41,962 nt of DNA from an uncultured Campylobacter sp. (lineage in GTDB: Bacteria; Campylobacterota; Campylobacteria; Campylobacterales; Campylobacteraceae): assembly GCF_938045625.1 (NCBI RefSeq), contig NZ_CALIAV010000085.1, positions 1-41,962 on the forward strand. Reading direction: 5' to 3'. The notes under the pieces are model-generated. The model saw only the letters and a list, made by a program, of their open reading frames with translations, searched no databases and had not been told where the DNA came from. Positions 32,086 to 38,761 of the stretch are shown here, in pieces (positions within the stretch are counted from its first letter, which is position 1; the number at the start of each line of letters is the position of its first letter). Made by a program: the position numbers and the translations under genes.

Positions 32086-32117
32086 AATCCCAAGCAAATG
32101 GAAATTTGCTTGGGATT
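32086..32117 (-). terminator. Strong terminator after the second porin gene
   Basis: AATCCCAAGCAAAT and ATTTGCTTGGGATT form a perfect 14 bp stem with a GGAA loop. On the minus strand it is followed by a T-rich tail (TTTTTAAATTTATC). It lies 25 bases past the stop of the porin at 32142 and just upstream of the cytochrome gene start. Confidence 0.9.
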
Positions 32118-32141
32118 ATAGCATAAAACTAGCTTTTTTGA

Positions 32142-33329
32142 TTAGAAGCTGTATTTGGCTTCGAATCTTATGCGGTCGTGTTTATTTTTATGATCTCCGT
32201 CTTTTTCTTTAGCTGCTGCATAGAATGTAGAGAAATTAAGTTTTTTGCTGTAAGCATAGCTACCGCCGACGTTCCACTCGTCTCTATCAACTCTCTTGTT
32301 GTATCTATAGCTATAGCCTTTGCCATCGATATAGTTAGCATACAAGCCAAACTCGTTAATTTTATATGACGCTCCGATAAACCAATAATCGTTTTTGTCT
32401 TTGATATTGTTGTAGTATTGAGCGCTACCGTTCATTACCGAGTTAAGTAGTTTACCCGGATTGATTAACTTGCCGTTATCTTCAACAGTTACGAAAGATT
32501 TTTTATCGTCTTTAGCCTTATAGTAGATATAACCTGCATTTAAACCGACTCCAGCAAATCCTACATCACCTTTAGCTGCAAAGAAATTTGCATCACCAAA
32601 GTTATTGTCGTCTGACTCATTGTGAACATATTGTGCCTGTAAGCCTAGTTTTACTGCATCTAGGTCAAATTTCAAAGCCGCATCAGCTGCAAATAAATTT
32701 GCGGTATCCTCAAGATATGCCCACCAAGCTTTAAAGTTTACAGGATCATAGCTTCCCATTGCACCCACGCCATAGTAGTTAAGGCTTTTTGATCCTGCCA
32801 GGCCTGATAGTAGTCGACCGTCATAGTCAATGCTATCGGTTTCAAGTGCGTCAAAAGCAACACCAACCAAAGTAAGACCTGATATATCAGTGTTTTGTAC
32901 TCTTAAACCAGTTCCTACCAAATCATCGTCAAAATATGTTTTAACAAATTGCTTGCCAGCTGTTATTGTAGTATTGTTTATATTGTAGCCAAGATAAAAT
33001 TCTCTTACACCAAATGAGCTTGTAGTATTGGTGGTATCGCCATTAAATCCAGAACCGTCATTTGCTGCATATCTTAGACCCAAAACACCAAAGAAGTTAT
33101 CGTCAAGAGCAGCCTTAAAAGTACCTACGAATCGGAAGTTATGATTTGCATTATTTTTGTTGAATGCGCCTGGCATACCATTCCAGCGGACTTTATTGTG
33201 AGTATATCTATATCTTGCAAATCCAGAAAAATCTACATCTTTAATAGCTTCTTCAAGCGGAGTAGCATTTAAAGTAGAGAAAGCGCCTAGCGCAACCAAA
33301 GCAGCTAAAGAAATTTTAGCGAGTTTCAT
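32142..33329 (-). CDS. Major outer membrane protein (Campylobacter MOMP family), copy 2
   Basis: A 395-residue porin paralogous to the one at 30128. The signal peptide MKLAKISLAALVALGAFSTL differs by a few residues, and TPLEEAIKDVDFSGFARYRY, DDNFFGVLGLRYAANDGSGF, REFYLGYNINNTTITAGKQ and the terminal EAKYSF correspond block by block. External loops are different, as expected of surface-exposed parts. Having two near-adjacent MOMP genes suggests alternative expression, diversification, or gene conversion between them. GGAGAA stands before the ATG. A strong terminator follows. Confidence 0.93.
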   Translation of the reverse strand: MKLAKISLAALVALGAFSTLNATPLEEAIKDVDFSGFARYRYTHNKVRWNGMPGAFNKNNANHNFRFVGTFKAALDDNFFGVLGLRYAANDGSGFNGDTTNTTSSFGVREFYLGYNINNTTITAGKQFVKTYFDDDLVGTGLRVQNTDISGLTLVGVAFDALETDSIDYDGRLLSGLAGSKSLNYYGVGAMGSYDPVNFKAWWAYLEDTANLFAADAALKFDLDAVKLGLQAQYVHNESDDNNFGDANFFAAKGDVGFAGVGLNAGYIYYKAKDDKKSFVTVEDNGKLINPGKLLNSVMNGSAQYYNNIKDKNDYWFIGASYKINEFGLYANYIDGKGYSYRYNKRVDRDEWNVGGSYAYSKKLNFSTFYAAAKEKDGDHKNKHDRIRFEAKYSF

Positions 33330-33546
33330 AAGTTCTCCTTTATAAAAGTTTTATAGTCATAATTTTAGCACAAAATCGGTCGTGGTAAGCTTAATGCAAA
33401 AATTTAACATAAATAATCATAAAACACTAATATATCAAGCTGTTACAAGGCTATTTTTGATACTTAATATTATTAAAATAAGAATACTAGCAACAAAGCT
33501 TAAATATGAAAGCTTAATTTCGAGGATTTTTGCGAAATAAAAAGAT
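33330..33546. other. Upstream region of the second porin gene
   Basis: About 215 bases that must contain the promoter of the minus-strand porin. It is very AT-rich with TATTATT-type tracts; I could not place a single -10 with confidence. Confidence 0.4.
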
Positions 33547-33570
33547 AAAAAAGGGGACGCACATCCCCTT
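33547..33570 (-). terminator. Terminator of the nap-lipoprotein gene string
   Basis: AAGGGGA and TCCCCTT form the stem; on the minus strand a run of six T follows (CCCCTTTTTTATC). It is about 65 bases past the stop of the lipoprotein gene and is the first strong terminator after napA. Confidence 0.88.
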
Positions 33571-33633
33571 CTTAAAAGGAGTTCTAACTTTGATTGCTTG
33601 TAAGAATTATAAAATATTTCGGTAAATCAACGG

Positions 33634-34119
33634 CTAATCAAAGCTGATATTTTCACTTTTCGGAACTTCGATTAGGATTTTCTTGTTGTTTTCTTCTTGC
33701 TGTGAGCTTTTTGTGGAGCTTGGGCTTTTAAATTTCGGCGCTTTTTTTGCTTTATGCATAACATGATGGGTTCCGCTTTTTATGAGCAGCATTTCAGTGA
33801 CGAGTCCGCCCGAAACGCTTGCATAGACGGTATCTCCGCTAGAAAAGTAAAATTTATCCGCACAGTACTTACCGCTAGGCAGTTTGCCGTTTGAAGTGTC
33901 GATTGATTTTATATCGTAGCAGTATTTGCCACCGTCGTAGGTTACGCTTGATATCACGCCACGCAATGAGCCTCTAACGGGCGCAGGTTTTTGAATAACT
34001 GGTTTTTGGACGACTTTTGGTGGCGGTTTTTGCTCAAAAAAAGCACAACCACTAAAAACCAGCAAAACGGCGGCTAAATTTAAAAACTTAAGCCTGAACA
34101 CTGAGCACGTTCCCACCAA
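33634..34119 (-). CDS. Lipoprotein of unknown function
   Basis: A protein of up to 161 residues with a lipobox LVFSGC (Cys25 from the ATG at 34119) after a hydrophobic helix, followed by a Pro/Lys/Gln-rich spacer (EQKPPPKVVQKPVIQKPAP) and a beta-rich domain with two Cys in GGKYCYDIK and GKYCADKFYF. The C-terminus is basic and Ser/Lys-rich. The start is uncertain: ATG 34119 lies within the upstream gene, while GTG 34101 would give a tighter signal peptide. It overlaps the upstream gene by up to 32 bases, so they are coupled. It probably sits in the inner or outer membrane facing the periplasm. I recognise no named family. Confidence 0.72.
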   Translation of the reverse strand: MVGTCSVFRLKFLNLAAVLLVFSGCAFFEQKPPPKVVQKPVIQKPAPVRGSLRGVISSVTYDGGKYCYDIKSIDTSNGKLPSGKYCADKFYFSSGDTVYASVSGGLVTEMLLIKSGTHHVMHKAKKAPKFKSPSSTKSSQQEENNKKILIEVPKSENISFD

Positions 34120-34723
34120 GTTCGGCTATTCTTTTATCTACGGCTTGCGTTGCTTTTTCTATCGTTTTTTGCGAAATTTCAGGTAGCTCGCCACCCCAAA
34201 TTTTCTCAGCCTCTTTAAAGCCCCTTAGCATACCTTCTTTTCCGGCTTCTAGCTTTTGCAAGTCGTCTCCGGCGGCGCTAATGATAAAATTTGAAATCCT
34301 ATCCGCAGTATTTGCGATACCGAAAAATCCATTCTCGCTAACTAGATCGCTAGCTTCGCTTTGGCTTAGTTGCGTTATAGGCTTGCCCTCGTAGCCGATA
34401 GATTTAAAATCGACACCGGACAAGATATCGTTTAGAGAATTTATACTTTTGCTTTGAGCGCCGAAAATATCGTTAAATTTTGCAGAACCATTAAAGGCCG
34501 AAACCTGAGACAAGAAATTTGAGCTCGCATTTGAGTCAGCCCTAGCCTGAAAATGCGACAAATAGCTATTCGTTAGCTGCTTTACGTCGATATTTGCATA
34601 GGCTTCTTGCATTCTTTTGATATTTTCATTTTGATCTACGCTTGCCGAGTTTTGGACGTTCTGCACGTCGTAGCGAGGTTGCGGGATGTATGGATTTTGG
34701 CTTAAACCGTTCATGCTTTGCAT
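34088..34723 (-). CDS. Conserved protein of unknown function
   Basis: A 211-residue soluble protein without a signal peptide. The N-terminal third is Asn/Gln/Ser-rich and likely disordered (NPYIPQPRYDVQNVQNSAS). The C-terminal part (about 130-205) is helical and has SNFIISAAGDDLQKLEAGKE followed by a segment like GFKEAEKIWGGELPEIS, a block I have seen in proteobacterial proteins of unknown role, some labelled hydrogenase-4 component G or flagella-associated in databases. I do not trust either label. It lies 69 bases after napD and overlaps the lipoprotein gene. Confidence 0.7.
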   Translation of the reverse strand: MQSMNGLSQNPYIPQPRYDVQNVQNSASVDQNENIKRMQEAYANIDVKQLTNSYLSHFQARADSNASSNFLSQVSAFNGSAKFNDIFGAQSKSINSLNDILSGVDFKSIGYEGKPITQLSQSEASDLVSENGFFGIANTADRISNFIISAAGDDLQKLEAGKEGMLRGFKEAEKIWGGELPEISQKTIEKATQAVDKRIAELGGNVLSVQA

Positions 34724-34792
34724 TTTTTATCCTTTAGATTTTATTCTGTATTATATATCGTCAAATTTAGGATAAAGTTAACGGGTAAAAAT

Positions 34793-35140
34793 TTACTTTA
34801 CCCTATCGCCGACGTGACCGTTATATACGATGTCTTTGGCATCGACGTTTTCGTCGAGTAAAATTTCGCTTATCTTGCCGCTTTTTTTAATGCTTTCGAT
34901 ATCTTGTTGCAAATCCTCTTGATAGCTGTATATCATCGCGGCTCCTGAGACGCCCTCTACACCCTCTAGCGCTTTAAATAGCTCTATCTCACCGTCTAAA
35001 TTTTCCGCGCTCATCACGACTACGATCTTGCCGTCTTGCGCGGCGATGACCTCGCAGCCTTTTACTTGCTCGATTCTTTTAGCCACCTCGGCGGCTTCGT
35101 TTCCGTCTTTGGTATATACTATCGCACTTGATATGTTCAT
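34793..35140 (-). CDS. napD: NapD, nitrate reductase maturation chaperone
   Basis: A 115-residue cytoplasmic protein. The start at 35140 (MNISSAIVYTKDG) is fixed by the ATGA overlap with the napL stop and a GGAGCG ribosome site; the longer frame to 35152 is less likely. NapD binds the twin-arginine signal of NapA and holds it back until the molybdenum cofactor is in place. The family pattern is visible: SSAIVYTKDGNEAAEVAKRI, GCEVIAAQDGKIVVVM and VEGVSGAAMIYSYQED. The C-terminal tail of about 30 residues (ILLDENVDAKDIVYNGHVGD) is longer than in E. coli NapD (about 87 residues), as in other epsilonproteobacteria. Confidence 0.9.
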   Translation of the reverse strand: MNISSAIVYTKDGNEAAEVAKRIEQVKGCEVIAAQDGKIVVVMSAENLDGEIELFKALEGVEGVSGAAMIYSYQEDLQQDIESIKKSGKISEILLDENVDAKDIVYNGHVGDRVK

Positions 35141-36108
35141 TTTACGCTCCAAAATTTAACCTCTTTTTCGTACGCGATGCTGATTAGCCTACCGTTATCG
35201 AAGAGGTAAATTTCATTTAAAATTTGCTGTCCGGTTTTTACGGTCGCGAGTTTTGTTTTGCTTGCGATGTCGTAGACCAGGATATCGCTCTCTTCGCCAT
35301 TCATATACGCTAGTGTTTTGGCGTCGTCGCTAAGCCCCGTCGCATAAACGATAAAATCGGACTTAAAATAGCTCATAGCGCCGTTAAAAACGCCTGCTTG
35401 TTTGTCGATGCAGCCCACGGCTACGACGTCATTTTTGTAGTCGATGTCGTACATGTTGTCTTTAAAGAAATTTAGCGTTTGTTCGGTTTGGCGAGTTTTT
35501 AGATTATAGATATAAATCACGCCGCTTTCGGCTCCGATAGCGATTTTGTCGCGGGTTTTGTTGATTTCAAAATCAACGTAAAGCGCGATAGAAAATTTAT
35601 GTTTAAAGACCGCTTTTTTGCTCTCTAGGTCGATGTAGTAAATTTCATTGCCGAAATCCGATACTACCGCCGTTTTTTCATCTATGAAAAAGGCTTTTTT
35701 GGCGGATTTGTTAGCTAGATGCATATTGCTAACCTCGCTCCAGCCGTCATTTTCTTTTTTAAAAACGTACAAATATCGCTCGTTGTAATCCATCTCGGTT
35801 AAAACCAAAAGCATATCGCCCAGCCGGTCGATGCTAAAAATCTTTGCAGGCTCTTCGTCGCTAAAGTGCGTTTTGACTGTGCGAAATTTGATCGGTTCTA
35901 AAAATTTATCCGCCTTTATGTCGTAGATATCAAGCTCGCTACCGTCCGTGCCCAGATATAAAATTTCATCTATCAAATTTGAGCTTATCACGTTTGCACC
36001 CGCTTTTATGACCTTGTACGGTTGCAAGATCTCAAGCGGTGCCGCCGCTAAATTTGCGGTCAAATTTAAGCAAAAAATCACCGTAAAAAATAAAATAAAT
36101 TTTCTCAT
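35137..36108 (-). CDS. napL: NapL, WD40-like periplasmic protein of the nap cluster
   Basis: A 323-residue protein with a signal peptide (FILFFTVIFCLNLTANLAAA) and a repeat-rich beta-propeller-like body: ILYLGTDGSELDIYDIKADK, IAIGAESGVIYIYNLKTRQ and LAYMNGEESDILVYDIASK recur with a YxYD/NL-type blade end, as in WD40 proteins. NapL is found between napF/napB and napD in epsilonproteobacteria; it is thought to assist nitrate reductase but its exact role is unclear. Starts and stops overlap both neighbours by four bases (ATGA), so translation is coupled. Confidence 0.88.
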   Translation of the reverse strand: MRKFILFFTVIFCLNLTANLAAAPLEILQPYKVIKAGANVISSNLIDEILYLGTDGSELDIYDIKADKFLEPIKFRTVKTHFSDEEPAKIFSIDRLGDMLLVLTEMDYNERYLYVFKKENDGWSEVSNMHLANKSAKKAFFIDEKTAVVSDFGNEIYYIDLESKKAVFKHKFSIALYVDFEINKTRDKIAIGAESGVIYIYNLKTRQTEQTLNFFKDNMYDIDYKNDVVAVGCIDKQAGVFNGAMSYFKSDFIVYATGLSDDAKTLAYMNGEESDILVYDIASKTKLATVKTGQQILNEIYLFDNGRLISIAYEKEVKFWSVK

Positions 36109-36581
36109 AACGCCTCCATTTTGATACTATTCGCGAAGCAAACTTCCATACATTGCGCGCAGCCCGTGCATTTTTGATTTATGCTCGGGCGAAAAACGCC
36201 TAAAAAATCGATCGCTCTAAATTTGCAAACGTCCTGGCAACTACAGCAAATCGTGCCGTTCCAAGCAAGACAACTATGCACGTCGATAAAAATTTTAGCT
36301 TCGATTTTAGCTGTAAATTTTAAATTTAAAACCTCTCGTCCCGCCTCTTCGCAAGCGAGCGCGCACTCTTTACAAAAGTTGCACCCCAAAGACTTAAATT
36401 TAAAATTTACTCTCTCGTTTTCAAGACTTAAAAGCTCTCTGTCGCAAGCGCTAACGCAAGGCGCTTCGCAATCCACACAGTTAAATTCGCCGCAAAAATA
36501 AGGCGGAGCGATAAATTTTTGAGCGGTTTTGCCGCCCAAAATTTTAGAAAAAATTTTACGCCTCGAAGCGTCCGCCGTCAT
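36105..36581 (-). CDS. napF: NapF, ferredoxin-type protein
   Basis: A 158-residue iron-sulfur protein with three Cys-rich blocks: CVDCEAPCVSAC (near 35-46), CNFCKECALAC (about 67-77) and the C-terminal CTGCAQCMEVC (about 138-148). An additional CCSCQDVC lies between. These suit the 4Fe-4S clusters of NapF, which is thought to help NapA maturation or electron supply in the cytoplasm; there is no signal peptide. The ATG shares one base with the napB stop (TAATG) and the stop overlaps napL, so it lies within the operon. Confidence 0.9.
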   Translation of the reverse strand: MTADASRRKIFSKILGGKTAQKFIAPPYFCGEFNCVDCEAPCVSACDRELLSLENERVNFKFKSLGCNFCKECALACEEAGREVLNLKFTAKIEAKIFIDVHSCLAWNGTICCSCQDVCKFRAIDFLGVFRPSINQKCTGCAQCMEVCFANSIKMEAL

Positions 36582-37201
36582 TATCTGACGCCCTCGTTTA
36601 GCACGTCAAGGAGGTTTGAGCGACTTGTCGAGTTTGCGTCGCGATACTCAGGCTTAAAGTTATTTTTAAATTTAGCCTCTACGTTAGCCTGCGGTACGTG
36701 GCACGTAGTGCAGTTAAAGCGGTCGTCGCTAAGCTTGCCCTCAAGGTCCTTTTTATTCCTTATGCTATAAAGGTGCGATTTAGGGATCGGAGTCGCGCCG
36801 ACATCTTTTGCGACTTCGGGCATATGGCAGCTAACGCACATATTATTATCCGCCGTGATAGGAATGAGTCCTTCTAAATCATGAGGGATTAGCGGCGGAG
36901 CGTTTTCAAAAGAGCGGTCGTATCTTTTTGATTCGCCCGCGGCCGGTTTGGTCCAGTTGATATCGGCTAGTTTTATATCGTCTTCGTCGATAACGTCGTT
37001 AGCGGCGCGCAAGATATTTAAGTCTTTGGCGTCTTTACCGTCTTTTAGCTTTACTTTTTCTTTTTTATCGGAATTAGTTTTTATCTGCTCCGTTTTTTGA
37101 GTTTGCGCGGAGCTAGATGATTTTTGCTCTTCTTTAGCTTCGGCACAGCCCGAAAATATGAGGACGGCGCATGCCAATCCCGCCAAAATTCTCGCCTTCA
37201 T
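36581..37201 (-). CDS. napB: NapB, dihaem cytochrome c subunit
   Basis: A 206-residue small subunit of periplasmic nitrate reductase. Haem sites are CVSCH (122-126) and CTTCH (164-168); the axial His residues are probably in LIPHDLEG and PKSHLYSIRN. It passes electrons from NapGH to NapA. Unusual is the N-terminus: LIFSGCAEAKEEQ looks like a lipobox with Cys19, and a Ser/Lys/Gln-rich spacer of some 35 residues follows before the conserved part. Ordinary NapB has a plain signal peptide. The start overlaps the napH stop by four bases. Confidence 0.92.
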   Translation of the reverse strand: MKARILAGLACAVLIFSGCAEAKEEQKSSSSAQTQKTEQIKTNSDKKEKVKLKDGKDAKDLNILRAANDVIDEDDIKLADINWTKPAAGESKRYDRSFENAPPLIPHDLEGLIPITADNNMCVSCHMPEVAKDVGATPIPKSHLYSIRNKKDLEGKLSDDRFNCTTCHVPQANVEAKFKNNFKPEYRDANSTSRSNLLDVLNEGVR

Positions 37202-37998
37202 TGATTTTTCTCCTTTAGTAAATTTCTAATGTTAAATTTGAGCGCGTCGTCATCGCAAACGTCTATACAGCGTCCGCAGCTGATGCACTCGCTCGAGGTT
37301 ATAAACCCGCTTTGCTTGCCGATGATGCCAAGCACTTGGTTTTCCGGGCAGATTAGTTTGCATTTCATGCAGTTGGTGCAGCTAGCCGCATCGTGCTTTA
37401 CTCTGATAAGGGCAAATTTGCCTGCTATAGCATAAAAAGCGCCCAGCGGACAAAGCTTTGAGCAGACTAATCTATCGCCGATAAACGCGTCTATCGCAAA
37501 CACCCCAAACGCCACGAATAGCCACAGCGTACCGCCGTAGATGACGCCGCGCTGAATAATGCCAATAAAGCTAACGCCCTCAAACGCCGGGGCCGAAGTG
37601 ACTAACGAGATAAAAAGCGTAAATCCCAAAACGTAATATCTCGCGCTTCGCGTGAAATTTACGAATTTTTTATCTTTGTCGTAGCCAAGCTTTACTCTGA
37701 CCCAGCGAGCGGTTTCGGTTATGATATTTACCGGGCAAACCCAGCTACAAAAGGCTCTAGGAGCGATAAAAGCATAAAAAGCTAGTATTATCCCCGCTCC
37801 TAAAACGGCGGTAGAGCCGATAGAAAAACCCGCTAAAAACAGCTGCAAAACCGCAAACGGATCGCTAAGCGGAACGACCCCAAATAGCAAAGACGAGCTA
37901 AGATTGCCTTGTAAAATTTTAACTCCATAATAGTTGCTCGCAAAAAATAGAGCCAAAATAAAAATTTGACTTATTCTTCTTAAAATCAAATATTTCAT
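37198..37998 (-). CDS. napH: NapH, membrane quinol dehydrogenase subunit
   Basis: A 266-residue inner membrane iron-sulfur protein. Four membrane segments are visible (about 8-26, 54-78, 115-133 and 147-170). Cytoplasmic motifs CSWVCP and CSKLCP follow membrane helices, and two 4Fe-4S blocks, CTNCMKCKLICP and CISCGRCIDVC, are at the C-terminus. With NapG it oxidises menaquinol, replacing the NapC used by enterobacteria; no napC is in the window. It overlaps napG and napB by four bases each. Confidence 0.93.
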   Translation of the reverse strand: MKYLILRRISQIFILALFFASNYYGVKILQGNLSSSLLFGVVPLSDPFAVLQLFLAGFSIGSTAVLGAGIILAFYAFIAPRAFCSWVCPVNIITETARWVRVKLGYDKDKKFVNFTRSARYYVLGFTLFISLVTSAPAFEGVSFIGIIQRGVIYGGTLWLFVAFGVFAIDAFIGDRLVCSKLCPLGAFYAIAGKFALIRVKHDAASCTNCMKCKLICPENQVLGIIGKQSGFITSSECISCGRCIDVCDDDALKFNIRNLLKEKNQ

Positions 37999-38759
37999 AG
38001 CAAATCTCCGCCGTTTAGATAGTCGTTTAGCTTTTTCTCGTCGGTTTTAAACTCTTTTGGCTCAGCGTCTTTTAGCTTTTTATCCGCGCCCTCAACCCAG
38101 CCTTTTACGTACTGTTCGTTGCTAGAGCCCAGCCCTATTTCGCGCGGAAGTACGAAGATAGAGGCCTTAGGCGTCACGCAAACTTGCTCGCACATACCGC
38201 AGCCGGTGCAGTAGTCGGCATCTACGACTGGTTTAAAAAACGCATGCTTTTGCGTTCGCTCGTTGCGAACGTATTCAAGCTTTAACGCCTTGTCTATCAA
38301 AGGGCAAGCGCGGTAGCAAGCGTCGCAGCGAAGTCCTTCGTAAGCGATGCAAAAATTAGGATCTAGCACCGCTATACCCATTTTGGACTTATTTATATTT
38401 AGCTTGCCGTTATCTTCGCTTACCAGCTTCACGTCTAACGCACCCGTCGGACAGGCGACCGTGCACGGGATGTCCGGACACATATAGCACGGAATTTTAC
38501 GCGGCGTAAAAAACGGAGTGCCGTAAGGCAATCCGTCGTCTAAATCCGCAAGCTTAAGCGTATCCCAAGGACAGGCTTCTACGCACAGCCCGCAACGTAT
38601 GCACTCACTAAGGAAATTTTTCTCTTTTAGCGCGCCGGGCGGTCTGATGAGTAGAGTTTGGGCTTTAGCCGTCGTTTGCGTACTCCAGATGAAACCGCCC
38701 GCGAGAACCAAACTAATCGCTTTTAACCCGAATTTTAAAGCCTCTCTTCTATTTTGCAT
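37995..38759 (-). CDS. napG: NapG, ferredoxin-type quinol dehydrogenase subunit
   Basis: A 254-residue periplasmic iron-sulfur protein. A twin-arginine-like N-terminus (NRREALKFGLKAISLVLAGG) is followed by four 4Fe-4S blocks: CIRCGLCVEACP, CYMCPDIPCTVACP, CDACYRACP and CTGCGMCEQVC. It works with NapH to move electrons from menaquinol toward NapB. The gene follows napA after a two-base gap and overlaps napH by four bases. Confidence 0.93.
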   Translation of the reverse strand: MQNRREALKFGLKAISLVLAGGFIWSTQTTAKAQTLLIRPPGALKEKNFLSECIRCGLCVEACPWDTLKLADLDDGLPYGTPFFTPRKIPCYMCPDIPCTVACPTGALDVKLVSEDNGKLNINKSKMGIAVLDPNFCIAYEGLRCDACYRACPLIDKALKLEYVRNERTQKHAFFKPVVDADYCTGCGMCEQVCVTPKASIFVLPREIGLGSSNEQYVKGWVEGADKKLKDAEPKEFKTDEKKLNDYLNGGDLL

Positions 38760-38761
38760 TA

